The notes: generated by a model from the letters alone, not told the origin. A stretch of 9,316 nucleotides of DNA from Acidobacteriota bacterium (GCA_003223995.1 QHYA01000057.1:1-9316), one strand, 5' to 3'; counted from the first letter of the stretch, positions 1-6,299 are shown. Numbers and translations are program-made.

Positions 1-100
1 CACGCGGCCGGTCCACCTCGAAGACCTCTGCTTGCCGAGGAGTACGCACTGGGCGATCAAACGCAGGTGCGAAAGATCCTAGCATGGACCCGTCCGGCGG

Positions 101-129
101 CCGTCCGGACGGTCTCGGATGTCTCGGAT
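101..129. repeat. Palindrome plus 9-bp tandem repeat upstream of the ligase gene
   Basis: CCGTCCGGACGG at 101-112 is a perfect 12-bp palindrome, and its left half is also present as CCGTCCGG at 90-97. It is followed directly by the 9-mer GTCTCGGAT repeated twice in tandem (112-120 and 121-129). The block ends 14 nt before the preferred ligase ATG at 144, so it would lie in the mRNA leader or promoter and could form a hairpin or be a protein-binding site. No run of T follows, so it is not a typical terminator. The role is unknown; the repeats themselves are directly visible. Confidence 0.5.
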
Positions 130-143
130 ACACTGGGGGCTGG

Positions 144-1727
144 ATGCTTCTCGCAGAGATCGCAAGCACCTCCGCCGCCGTCGCCGCAACCCGCAGCCGC
201 CTCGAGAAAGTCGATCTTCTCATGGCGGCGCTGCGCCGGTTCGCGCCGGAGGAGATCGAGGTGGGCTCGGGCTACCTCGCCGGCGTTCCTAGACAGGGGC
301 GGATGGGACTGGGCTGGGAGACGCTGCGCGATGCCCGGGGGCATGGTCGCGCCTCCACTCCCACGCTTGCTCTCCTGGAGGTGGACGCCGCCTTCGAGCG
401 CATCGCCCGGACGGCGGGCAAGGGCTCGGCTGCGGAGCGGCGGAAGCTGCTCGCGGAATTGATGTCGAGGGCCACGGCGGCGGAGCAGGAGTTCCTCATC
501 CGGCTGATCCTGGGTGAACTGCGGCAGGGCGCTCTGGAAGGGCTCGTGGTCGAGGCGATCGCCCGGGCGGCAGGGGTTCCCGCTTCGGACATCCGGCGTG
601 CGGTCATGCTCGCGGGAGGTCCGGCCGCGGTTGCTCGCGCGGCCCTCGTCGAGGGGCCCGCGGGGCTCGCACGCTTCCGCCTGGAGCTGGGAAAGCCGGT
701 CAAGCCGATGCTCGCGCAGCCGGCCGGGGATGTGGACGAGGCCCTGGCCGCCCTCGGCGAGGCGGTGCTCGAGTACAAACTCGACGGGGCGCGCGTGCAG
801 GTCCACAAATCCGGCGACGACATCCGCGTTTTTTCCCGCCGCCTGAACGATGTGACGGCCGGCGTGCCAGAGGTCATGGAAGCAGTGCGGGCGCTTCCAG
901 CGCGGCAGGCGATCCTCGATGGCGAGGCGATCGCGCTGCGGGAGGACGGCCGCCCGCAGCCGTTCCAGGTCACGATGAGCCGGTTCGGGCGCAAGCTCGA
1001 TGTGGCGGCGGCGCGGCAGACCCTCCCTCTGAGCGTCTTCTTCTTCGACTGCCTGCACCTGGACAGCCAGGACCTGATCGACCGGCCCGCCAGGGAGAGA
1101 ATCCGCCTGCTCGCGGAGGAGCTGCCTTCGGGTCTGCTCGTTCCGAGGCTGGTGACCTCGGAGCTCGAAGCGGCGGAGGAGTTCCTGAGAGGCTCCCTCG
1201 ATCGCGGGCACGAAGGGTTGATGGCCAAGGCCCTCGATGCCCCGTACGAGGCCGGCAACCGAGGGTCGAGCTGGCTCAAGGTCAAGATGGCCCACACGCT
1301 GGACCTCGTGATCATCGCTGCGGAGTGGGGCAGCGGGAGGCGCGAGGGCTGGCTGAGCAACCTGCATCTCGGCGCCCGGGACCCGCGAACGGGCGGCTAC
1401 ATCATGCTGGGGAAGACCTTCAAGGGACTCACCGACGCGATGCTCGAATGGCAGACGGGGAAGCTCCGAGAGCTGGAGACCCACAGGCAGGGATACGTCG
1501 TGCACGTCCGCCCCGAGCTGGTCACCGAGATCGCCTTCAACGACATCCAGGCCAGCCCGCACTATCCGGCCGGACTGGCGCTGCGCTTCGCCCGGGTGAA
1601 GAGATACCGGCAGGACAAGACGCCCGCCGAGGCCGACACGATAGACACGGTGCGGCAGATCTACCAGCGGCAGTCCGGCTCGCTGGAGGGCCCCAGCGAT
1701 GCGGTCACAGGCTCCGGGGAGCCATGA
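144..1727 (+). CDS. lig: ATP-dependent DNA ligase (archaeal/LigB type)
   Basis: Cytoplasmic enzyme that seals nicks in duplex DNA through an enzyme-AMP intermediate. With the start at ATG 144 it has 527 residues, the usual size for single-subunit LigB-like ligases. Visible motifs, in this numbering: motif I EYKLDGARVQ with nucleophilic Lys212; FSRRLND further on (motif Ia region); FFFDCLHLD (motif III region); EGLMAK at 357-362 (motif IV); WLKVKM from Trp377, with Lys379 and Lys381 (motif V). The N-terminal about 170 residues match the DNA-binding domain, about 190-390 the adenylation domain and the rest an OB fold. The start at 144 is chosen because family members begin with an MLLAEIAxTS-type sequence; an in-frame ATG at 84 would add 20 atypical residues. 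A GGGGG tract precedes 144. No Ku or end-joining partner is visible, so a repair role is not specified. The stop overlaps an ATG at 1724 (ATGA). Confidence 0.95.
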   Translation: MLLAEIASTSAAVAATRSRLEKVDLLMAALRRFAPEEIEVGSGYLAGVPRQGRMGLGWETLRDARGHGRASTPTLALLEVDAAFERIARTAGKGSAAERRKLLAELMSRATAAEQEFLIRLILGELRQGALEGLVVEAIARAAGVPASDIRRAVMLAGGPAAVARAALVEGPAGLARFRLELGKPVKPMLAQPAGDVDEALAALGEAVLEYKLDGARVQVHKSGDDIRVFSRRLNDVTAGVPEVMEAVRALPARQAILDGEAIALREDGRPQPFQVTMSRFGRKLDVAAARQTLPLSVFFFDCLHLDSQDLIDRPARERIRLLAEELPSGLLVPRLVTSELEAAEEFLRGSLDRGHEGLMAKALDAPYEAGNRGSSWLKVKMAHTLDLVIIAAEWGSGRREGWLSNLHLGARDPRTGGYIMLGKTFKGLTDAMLEWQTGKLRELETHRQGYVVHVRPELVTEIAFNDIQASPHYPAGLALRFARVKRYRQDKTPAEADTIDTVRQIYQRQSGSLEGPSDAVTGSGEP

Positions 1728-1801
1728 TCTGGGAGCAGAAGGCGTCGCGGATGCGGGCCGGGTCCAGTTCGCATGGAAGGAGTGGCAGAAGAAGGCGGGT
1801 A

Positions 1802-1829
1802 TTGACGATCCTGAGGACGAACCTAGATT
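1802..1829 (+). promoter_or_regulatory. Possible sigma70-type promoter of the kinase-FHA operon
   Basis: TTGACG at 1802-1807 matches the -35 consensus at 5 of 6 positions. TAGATT at 1824-1829 matches the -10 consensus at 4 of 6, with a 16-nt spacer. The stretch is locally less GC-rich than its surroundings. Transcription would begin near 1836, just ahead of AGGGAG (1846-1851) and the GTG at 1856. The spacing and order favour a real promoter, but the -10 match is modest. Confidence 0.35.
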
Positions 1830-1855
1830 TGATCACGTACACACCAGGGAGATCT

Positions 1856-3616
1856 GTGTCTTCGTCATCGATCCCGCTGTCGGTCGGCCGCTATGTGCTG
1901 AAGGACACCATCGGCCGCGGGTCCATGGGGGAAGTATGGCTCGCCCAGGACCCGCAGATCGACAGGCCGGTCGCCGTCAAGCTTCTCCACGTCCCCGATG
2001 GCCTGAGTCCCGCCCAGCGTGAGGAATGGGAGCAGCGATTCCTCCGCGAGGCGCGCGCGGCCGGCAGGCTTTCCCACCCCGGCATCGTGGCGGTGTACGA
2101 TGTCGGCAAGACCGATGACCGCCGACCCTTCATCGTGATGGAGCTGGTCCGGGGACGCGGCCTCGACAGGGTGCTGCAGGAGGGGCCCACACCGACCGAG
2201 CGTGAGGCGCTCGAGTGGGCAGCCCAGGTGGCCGAGGCACTGGACTCGGCCCACCGGAAGGGGATCGTCCACCGCGATGTGAAGCCCGCGAATATCCTGG
2301 TCGACGAGGAAGGCCGGGCCCGGATCGCGGATTTCGGCATCGCTCGCCTCTCCGAATCCGAGCTCACCAGAGAGGGTTCCTTCCTCGGCTCCCCCGCCTT
2401 CGCCTCCCCAGAACAGGTCCGCGGGCTTCCGGTGGACGGCCGGTCGGACATTTTTTCGCTGGGGGCCGTGCTCTACACCCTGCTCACGGGTCACAAGCCC
2501 TTTCCGGGAGAAGACCTTGCGACCCTTGTCTACCAGATCTGTCACCTCGAGCCAACGGCGCCGCGCCGGCTCTCTCCCGTGCTATCTCCCGCATCCGAAG
2601 CGGTCGTCCGAAAGGCCATGGCCAAGGAGCCGGACGGACGTCACCGCAGCGGGCTCGAGCTGGCGGAGGAGCTGCGCGCGGCGGGGGCTTTCGAGCCGGC
2701 GCCTGTCGGAGCGTTCGGCTTCGAGCGGACCATCCGGGCTGATCGAACACCCTCCGATCCGAGGGAGCCTAGGCCGGCGGACGCGGATTTCGAGCGCCGC
2801 GCGGCGGCAGTAGGTTCCGCCGCGGCGGTCCTCCTTACCCGGGCCACCGTGGCCGCCAAGAGAGCTCTTGCGCAGAAGCTGATACGTGTCGCTGCCGCGA
2901 CATGGCCCGTTGTCAGGCGGGCGACCGGTTCCGGTGTGTGCTCCTTCAATCGGTCGCTGCGCAGAGCCGCAGATCTGTGGATCAGCGGCTGGCGATCGGG
3001 ACCGCCAGCCCGGGTGGCGATGACACTTGTGCCAGCGATCCTTATCGGAGCGATCGCACTGGGAGGCTACGAGGTGGGCGGCTACAGGATCGCGACTCGG
3101 GCAAGCGAGCAGGACCAAAGCAACGAGATGTTCCCCTCTTCGAGCATGGCTGGCGTGAAACCTCACGGTGGCGCCCTCATCCCGCCGGGATCGGAGCCCC
3201 CTTTCTCCGGGCTGCTGTCCAGGTTGACCGGGACCGGCCCGACGAAGGCATCTGTCGTACGCGTGCGGGTCACCCATGGTTTGTCGGACGGCGAGCTGAC
3301 GGTCTGGTCGGACGAGCGAAAAGTGCTGAGCGAGGACCTCGAAGCTCCTGAGAAGGCCCTGAACCTATTCGGCCGGAAGCTCTTCTCCTACCGGCGCGCG
3401 AACGCCGAATGGTTCGTGCGCCTTCCGGAGGGAAAACACACGTTGCGTGTGCGCGTGAGGAGTCGCGAGCGCGGCCTGGAACTGACCCGGGAGCTCTCGA
3501 ATCGGCTTGAGACGGACGGGCATTACAAGCTGGACGTTTCGGTGAAATCCTGGCCGAGCCCGAAACTCGACCTGGACTGGACGAGCGATTCTACTAATAA
3601 CACGGAGGGATCATGA
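1856..3616 (+). CDS. Transmembrane Ser/Thr protein kinase (PknB-like) with unknown extracytoplasmic domain
   Basis: Hanks-type kinase that phosphorylates Ser/Thr on proteins. With the GTG start at 1856 it has 586 residues. The kinase domain covers about residues 11-280: glycine loop GRGSMGEVW (20-28), VAVK with ATP-binding Lys42, HRDVKPAN with catalytic Asp141 and Asn146, DFG with Asp159, and SPEQVRG in the APE position. All key residues are present, so it should be active. A variable Arg/Pro-rich linker (about 281-386) leads to one membrane segment (about 387-406, VAMTLVPAILIGAIALGGY) and a beta-rich tail of about 180 residues outside the membrane, which I do not recognise; no PASTA repeats are seen. 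GTG 1856 is chosen because homologues start close to the GRYxLxxxIGRG motif and AGGGAG lies just upstream. An upstream ATG at 1724, overlapping the ligase stop and preceded by GGGGAG, would give 630 residues with an Arg-rich, non-conserved extension. The 3' end overlaps the FHA gene by ATGA. Confidence 0.94.
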   Translation: MSSSSIPLSVGRYVLKDTIGRGSMGEVWLAQDPQIDRPVAVKLLHVPDGLSPAQREEWEQRFLREARAAGRLSHPGIVAVYDVGKTDDRRPFIVMELVRGRGLDRVLQEGPTPTEREALEWAAQVAEALDSAHRKGIVHRDVKPANILVDEEGRARIADFGIARLSESELTREGSFLGSPAFASPEQVRGLPVDGRSDIFSLGAVLYTLLTGHKPFPGEDLATLVYQICHLEPTAPRRLSPVLSPASEAVVRKAMAKEPDGRHRSGLELAEELRAAGAFEPAPVGAFGFERTIRADRTPSDPREPRPADADFERRAAAVGSAAAVLLTRATVAAKRALAQKLIRVAAATWPVVRRATGSGVCSFNRSLRRAADLWISGWRSGPPARVAMTLVPAILIGAIALGGYEVGGYRIATRASEQDQSNEMFPSSSMAGVKPHGGALIPPGSEPPFSGLLSRLTGTGPTKASVVRVRVTHGLSDGELTVWSDERKVLSEDLEAPEKALNLFGRKLFSYRRANAEWFVRLPEGKHTLRVRVRSRERGLELTRELSNRLETDGHYKLDVSVKSWPSPKLDLDWTSDSTNNTEGS

Positions 3617-4023
3617 GCAAGACAAAGGCGCCCACTGAAGGAACCCTGATCGACGAAGACCTGCACGCCGACAGGCTGAAATCTGGGATCGTCCCGCAAG
3701 ACACGCGAGTGTACTTGAGGGTGGTTCGCGGACCGGACAAGGACAGAGCCTTCGACCTCTCCTCTGGAGGCTGCTACATCATCGGGCGCCAGGCCGGCGA
3801 CATCCCGCTCTCGGACACCAAGGTCTCCCATCGCCACGCGGAGATCAAGATCCTCGGGCCGGAGGCCCATTTCATCATCGACCTGGCGAGCACCAACGGG
3901 ACGTTTCTCAATGGCGCCCGCGTCGAGCGGCGGAAAATCGTCCACGGCGACGAGCTCCGGTTAGGCGACACGGTCATGCGGTTCTCGGTTCTCGAGGGAA
4001 CAGTCCCCCTCTCGCCCGTGTAG
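3613..4023 (+). CDS. Small FHA-domain protein, likely partner of the upstream kinase
   Basis: 136-residue cytoplasmic protein that should bind phosphothreonine peptides. The FHA domain spans about residues 35-128 with the hallmark residues in place: Gly58-Arg59, Ser72-His73 in VSHRHAE, and STNGTFLNG with Asn95 and Gly96. No other domain is present. The start ATG overlaps the kinase stop (ATGA) and has GGAGGGA at 3604-3610, so the two proteins are translationally coupled and probably work as a kinase/effector pair. The unstructured N-terminus carries TEGTLID. Thr11 with Asp14 at +3 fits the TxxD preference known for several FHA domains, so it could be a kinase site allowing intra- or intermolecular binding, as in GarA/OdhI. 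That mechanism is inference; GarA itself has a different N-terminal motif and a different role. Confidence 0.93.
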   Translation: MSKTKAPTEGTLIDEDLHADRLKSGIVPQDTRVYLRVVRGPDKDRAFDLSSGGCYIIGRQAGDIPLSDTKVSHRHAEIKILGPEAHFIIDLASTNGTFLNGARVERRKIVHGDELRLGDTVMRFSVLEGTVPLSPV

Positions 4024-4045
4024 AGAAGCTGCCAGGAGGCGACGC

Positions 4046-4174
4046 ATGCCCGTCTCGCACTCCCTTCGCCGCGAAAGAGCGCTCGCCGGAGGAATCCAGA
4101 GACGATGCTCGACAAGCCTACTTGCCCAACATACGCTTCACGAGCTCCCGAGCCCTTTCGATGTCCGCGTCTGA
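4046..4174 (+). CDS. Small ORF of 42 codons after the FHA gene, possibly a truncated operon gene
   Basis: ATG 4046 follows AGGAGG (4034-4039) at an ideal 6-nt spacing and lies 22 nt after the FHA stop. The reading frame begins MPVSHSLRRERALAGG and stops at 4172-4174, giving a basic peptide of 42 residues that I do not recognise. It overlaps the 3' end of the convergent minus-strand gene by 57 nt. The ribosome site is the best evidence. The codons show only moderate third-position GC, and the overlapping half looks like a shadow of the minus gene. It may be a real small protein, or the surviving start of a third operon gene whose body was replaced. Confidence 0.3.
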   Translation: MPVSHSLRRERALAGGIQRRCSTSLLAQHTLHELPSPFDVRV

Positions 4175-4621
4175 TGGGGATGAGAGAAGTGCCGTGCTGC
4201 CGTAAGTACCGGGTTTCCCCTCAACAGGCACCACCGCCGCCAGGTATTTCGACCCGATTGGCGAAGCATGTGGTCCTGTGGTGTTTGGAGTTGTTATCAG
4301 CCTGAACTTCCCCAGTGGAGTCGGCTCCTCCCCTCGGGCTTTCATACCGAGGAGATCGACCACTCGAACGGAGCAAGTGCAGAACGTTTGCTCTTTCGGT
4401 CCCTCGCACGAGGGTTCGGAAGCGATTTCGACCACGGCTACGACCCACCGGTCAGGCGATCGCGCCACGGCCCCATTGAGAAGCCACTCGACCGCATACG
4501 TGTCAGGGGGAAGAGGAGGTCTCTGGATCATCCCCTGCTCCTCTGCCAGCGCGGTCAACTGAAACACGACCGAACACCCAAGTAGGAGCAGCCCGAGAGC
4601 TGTTTTCCGGCCTCGTATCAT
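4118..4621 (-). CDS. Secreted protein of unknown function
   Basis: From ATG 4621 it encodes 167 residues; an upstream GTG at 4633 would add MRNP. A basic n-region (MIRGRK) and hydrophobic stretch (LGLLLLGCSVVFQLTALA) form a signal peptide with an ALA|EE cleavage site. LLGC could also be read as a weak lipobox, but the hydrophobic run continues beyond the Cys, so signal peptidase I is preferred. The mature part contains three Cys, two as CTC, and alternating strands (WVVAVVEI, CSVRVVDLL, GKFRLIT, SKYLAAVVPV) ending in a charged helix, which suggests a small beta barrel or OB/NTR-like fold; that is only an impression. I do not recognise the family. It converges on the kinase operon with about 95 nt between stops. 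No Shine-Dalgarno is near either start, and a -10-like TATACT lies right beside the GTG. Confidence 0.75.
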   Translation of the reverse strand: MIRGRKTALGLLLLGCSVVFQLTALAEEQGMIQRPPLPPDTYAVEWLLNGAVARSPDRWVVAVVEIASEPSCEGPKEQTFCTCSVRVVDLLGMKARGEEPTPLGKFRLITTPNTTGPHASPIGSKYLAAVVPVEGKPGTYGSTALLSSPSDADIERARELVKRMLGK

Positions 4622-4635
4622 AGGATTTCTCACTA

Positions 4636-4666
4636 AGTATAGGAAACGCCCTCTATCATTTGTCCA
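4636..4666 (-). promoter_or_regulatory. Possible promoter for the secreted-protein gene
   Basis: On the minus strand TGGACA (4666-4661) matches the -35 consensus at 5 of 6 positions and TATACT (4641-4636) matches the -10 consensus at 5 of 6. The spacer is 19 nt, longer than ideal. The region is the most AT-rich part of the window, as expected for a promoter. Transcription would begin around 4629, downstream of the GTG at 4633 and only a few bases before the ATG at 4621, so the message would have almost no leader. Confidence 0.35.
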
Positions 4667-4670
4667 TACC

Positions 4671-4686
4671 TGTAAACCTTATTACA
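4671..4686. repeat. Inverted repeat TGTAA-N6-TTACA
   Basis: TGTAA at 4671-4675 and TTACA at 4682-4686 form perfect 5-bp arms around a 6-nt centre. The layout is typical of dimeric regulator operators, and it sits immediately upstream of the -35-like element of the secreted-protein gene. The arms are short, so chance is a real alternative. Confidence 0.3.
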
Positions 4687-4712
4687 TCGGGGGAGGATTG
4701 TCGAGATAAGAC

Positions 4713-4892
4713 TCACTCCCCTTCCTGTGATGCCAAGGCTCCCAGAACGAGGACTGTCTCGGCCTCCGCCGTCTTGCCCTTCTGGCGAGACAGCCACATC
4801 TTGTACCCCGAGGATCCGCTCAAGCTTGCTCGGTTCCGAACGGGGGTCGAGGTGACGTCCGCGGACACCGATACGGAGAGAGAGAAAGACAT
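4713..4892 (-). CDS. Doubtful small ORF, 59 codons
   Basis: A minus-strand frame from ATG 4892 (MSFSLSVSVSADVT...) ends in TAEAETVLVLGALASQEGE at 4713. Third codon positions are about three-quarters G/C, above the neighbouring AT-rich stretch, which hints that something here codes or once coded. The plus-strand frame ending at 4944 (with PFWRDSHILYPEDP inside) shares the same third positions and looks equally protein-like, but its only start is a TTG at 4660 without a ribosome site. The minus frame has only a weak GGCGAG before its ATG. I recognise neither product. This could be a small gene, a gene remnant, or chance. Confidence 0.2.
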   Translation of the reverse strand: MSFSLSVSVSADVTSTPVRNRASLSGSSGYKMWLSRQKGKTAEAETVLVLGALASQEGE

Positions 4893-4903
4893 GCAACTCG
4901 CCA

Positions 4904-4986
4904 GGGACCGGTCCCAGCGCCAGTGGCGCGAATCCCACACATAGCGCCTATGGTGACTCGCACCAATCCGTTGCGCCACGGGTCCC
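4904..4986. repeat. Cluster of palindromes able to form alternative stems, upstream of the HTH gene
   Basis: Adjacent inverted repeats fill this stretch: GGGACCGGTCCC (4904-4915, perfect), GCGCCAgTGGCGC (4917-4929, perfect arms), ATAGcgcCTAT (4941-4951) and GGTGactcgCACC (4952-4964). There are also long-range pairings: GTGGCGC (4923-4929) with GCGCCAC (4973-4979), 7 bp plus a G-U, and GGGACC (4904-4909) with GGTCCC (4981-4986). The local and long-range stems compete for the same bases. The block ends 23 nt before ATG 5010, so it would be a structured leader of the HTH gene, or a set of operators, if 5010 is the true start. Function is unknown; the pairings were found by eye. Confidence 0.4.
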
Positions 4987-5009
4987 CTTCGGAACCTCCG
5001 CGTGACCGA

Positions 5010-6299
5010 ATGACCAGAGTCGGCGACCGACTCAGAACGGAGCGTGAACGTCGCGGCATCCTGCTCGAGCAGGTGTCCGAGTCGACCAAGATCCGGAAAC
5101 AGTATCTGGAAGCGGTCGAGCGGCAAGATTGGGATGCCCTTCCTGGACCGGTGTTCACGCGGGGTTACGTCCACACCTACGCGCAATACCTCGGCATGGA
5201 CCCCAAGTACATGATGAACGCGTACGAGCGGGAACTGCGGATCTTACGCGCCAAGGATCCCTCCGCGAGCGCACCGACCGAGGGCGATCTCACGAAGGCC
5301 ATCCTCGAGAGGCTCGCAAGGACCGAGGGCTTGGAACTTGCTCGCTCCTGGTCGAGGAACACGTGGATCGGGCTCTGCCTCGTCGGAGCCTGTGCCGGAG
5401 CGGTCGCCGTGTGGATTGTCTTCAAGCCCCTTGGCACCGGTTCTGACGAGAGGACCGCGACCGAGACGCGGGTGCCTACGAAGCTCAAATCGACCGTTGC
5501 GCCTCCTGGACCGGACGCGGTCCTCGGGGGCAACGCATCAAGAGTGATTCACCCAAGCGGGAGAGGGGTGCCCCAAGCGCCTGCTGCCGACGTGAGCGAC
5601 GACAGGAAGGCGCTCAGCGGTCCCGGGAATGCGCAGTTGCGGGAGCAGCCGCAGGCAGCGGCGCGAGAGGTCTCTGCGACAGCGCCAGCCTCCCGCGGGG
5701 TGGACCTGCCTGGCACGGAAAGCCTCTCAGGTGACGGCCGCCTGAAGGTCTCAGAGTGTGGGGCGGGGACGGACGTCGTAGACCTTCAGCTCGTGGGTCG
5801 AGCCGACCGCTTCGCGGAAGGAACGGTCGTGTGGTTCTGGACGCGGGTGATCGACGGACGCCGCGGCGACACGATCCGGCATGTCTGGCTTCACGATGGC
5901 CAGGTGATTGGCGTAGCCAAACTGAAGATCGGCGGACCGCAGTGGCGCACCAGGAGTCGACGGCGGTTGACGGCGGGATCATTGGGTGCTTGGACCGTCG
6001 AGGCCCGCGATCCCGAGGAGCGAGTGCTTGCTAGCGTGGGGTTCACCTGCTTGCTCGGGGAAGAGGGCACGCGGCAAGACCTCCCGAACCGAGCCCGGCT
6101 CGATCCGGCGCGGGAAAGGAGAGGACATGGAGCCGCGCCGTTCCCCGCATTCCCTTGTGTGGTCAAGTCATGTCGTGACACGGCTCTTTGTCGTGTGGGC
6201 GGTGGCGGTCACCCTCTGCAGTCCTGCCGTCCGAGCTCAGGTCGTCCGCCAGCTCACCGACGTGAAGTCGGGCTGGTTCGGCTTCCCCACGCTGGATGA
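5010..6299 (+). CDS. RodZ-like HTH membrane protein with DUF2914-like domain, frame running into next gene
   Basis: From ATG 5010, 429 residues. About residues 1-75 are a RodZ-type HTH_25 domain (VGDRLRTERERRG, then ESTKIRKQYLEAVE, then LPGPVFTRGYVHTYAQYLGM). One membrane segment follows at about 119-138 (WIGLCLVGACAGAVAVWIVF), giving a cytoplasmic N-terminus. After a low-complexity linker, about 256-347 match the DUF2914 pattern: FAEGTVVWFWTRV, HVWLHDGQVIG, RTRSRRRL, GAWTVEARD and VLASVGFTC. RodZ itself anchors MreB; here the usual RodZ tail is replaced, so a cell-envelope role is inferred only. ATG 5010 fits the family N-terminus but lacks a ribosome site; ATG 4950 and GTG 4923 are alternatives. 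Oddly, the frame continues about 80 residues past the domain and overlaps the next gene's signal peptide by 173 nt. That Cys/Arg/Pro-rich tail looks like out-of-frame translation, so the natural stop seems lost. Confidence 0.85.
   Translation: MTRVGDRLRTERERRGILLEQVSESTKIRKQYLEAVERQDWDALPGPVFTRGYVHTYAQYLGMDPKYMMNAYERELRILRAKDPSASAPTEGDLTKAILERLARTEGLELARSWSRNTWIGLCLVGACAGAVAVWIVFKPLGTGSDERTATETRVPTKLKSTVAPPGPDAVLGGNASRVIHPSGRGVPQAPAADVSDDRKALSGPGNAQLREQPQAAAREVSATAPASRGVDLPGTESLSGDGRLKVSECGAGTDVVDLQLVGRADRFAEGTVVWFWTRVIDGRRGDTIRHVWLHDGQVIGVAKLKIGGPQWRTRSRRRLTAGSLGAWTVEARDPEERVLASVGFTCLLGEEGTRQDLPNRARLDPARERRGHGAAPFPAFPCVVKSCRDTALCRVGGGGHPLQSCRPSSGRPPAHRREVGLVRLPHAG

Noticed and set aside
57..1562. 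Long minus-strand open frame of about 500 codons opposite the ligase gene
   Set aside because: It is the antisense shadow of a high-GC gene. The product is rich in Arg, His, Pro and Gln with no recognisable domain, while the plus frame has all ligase motifs.
1699..2022. Plus-strand frame with a protein-like stretch (FAWKEWQKKAGIDDPEDEP)
   Set aside because: It overlaps the kinase catalytic domain by more than 160 nt, has no ribosome site, and degenerates to low-complexity sequence within the kinase gene.
4024..4117. Search for a bidirectional terminator between the convergent FHA and secreted-protein genes
   Set aside because: Only the short palindrome GAGCGCTC (4077-4084) is present, with no stable long stem and no T run on either side.
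4905..4990. tRNA-like sequence on the minus strand (CCGTGGCGCAACGGAT resembles a D-arm)
   Set aside because: The T-arm lacks the TTCRA loop with flanking 5-bp stem, the supposed anticodon loop has only three bases, and the outer helices do not fit a cloverleaf.
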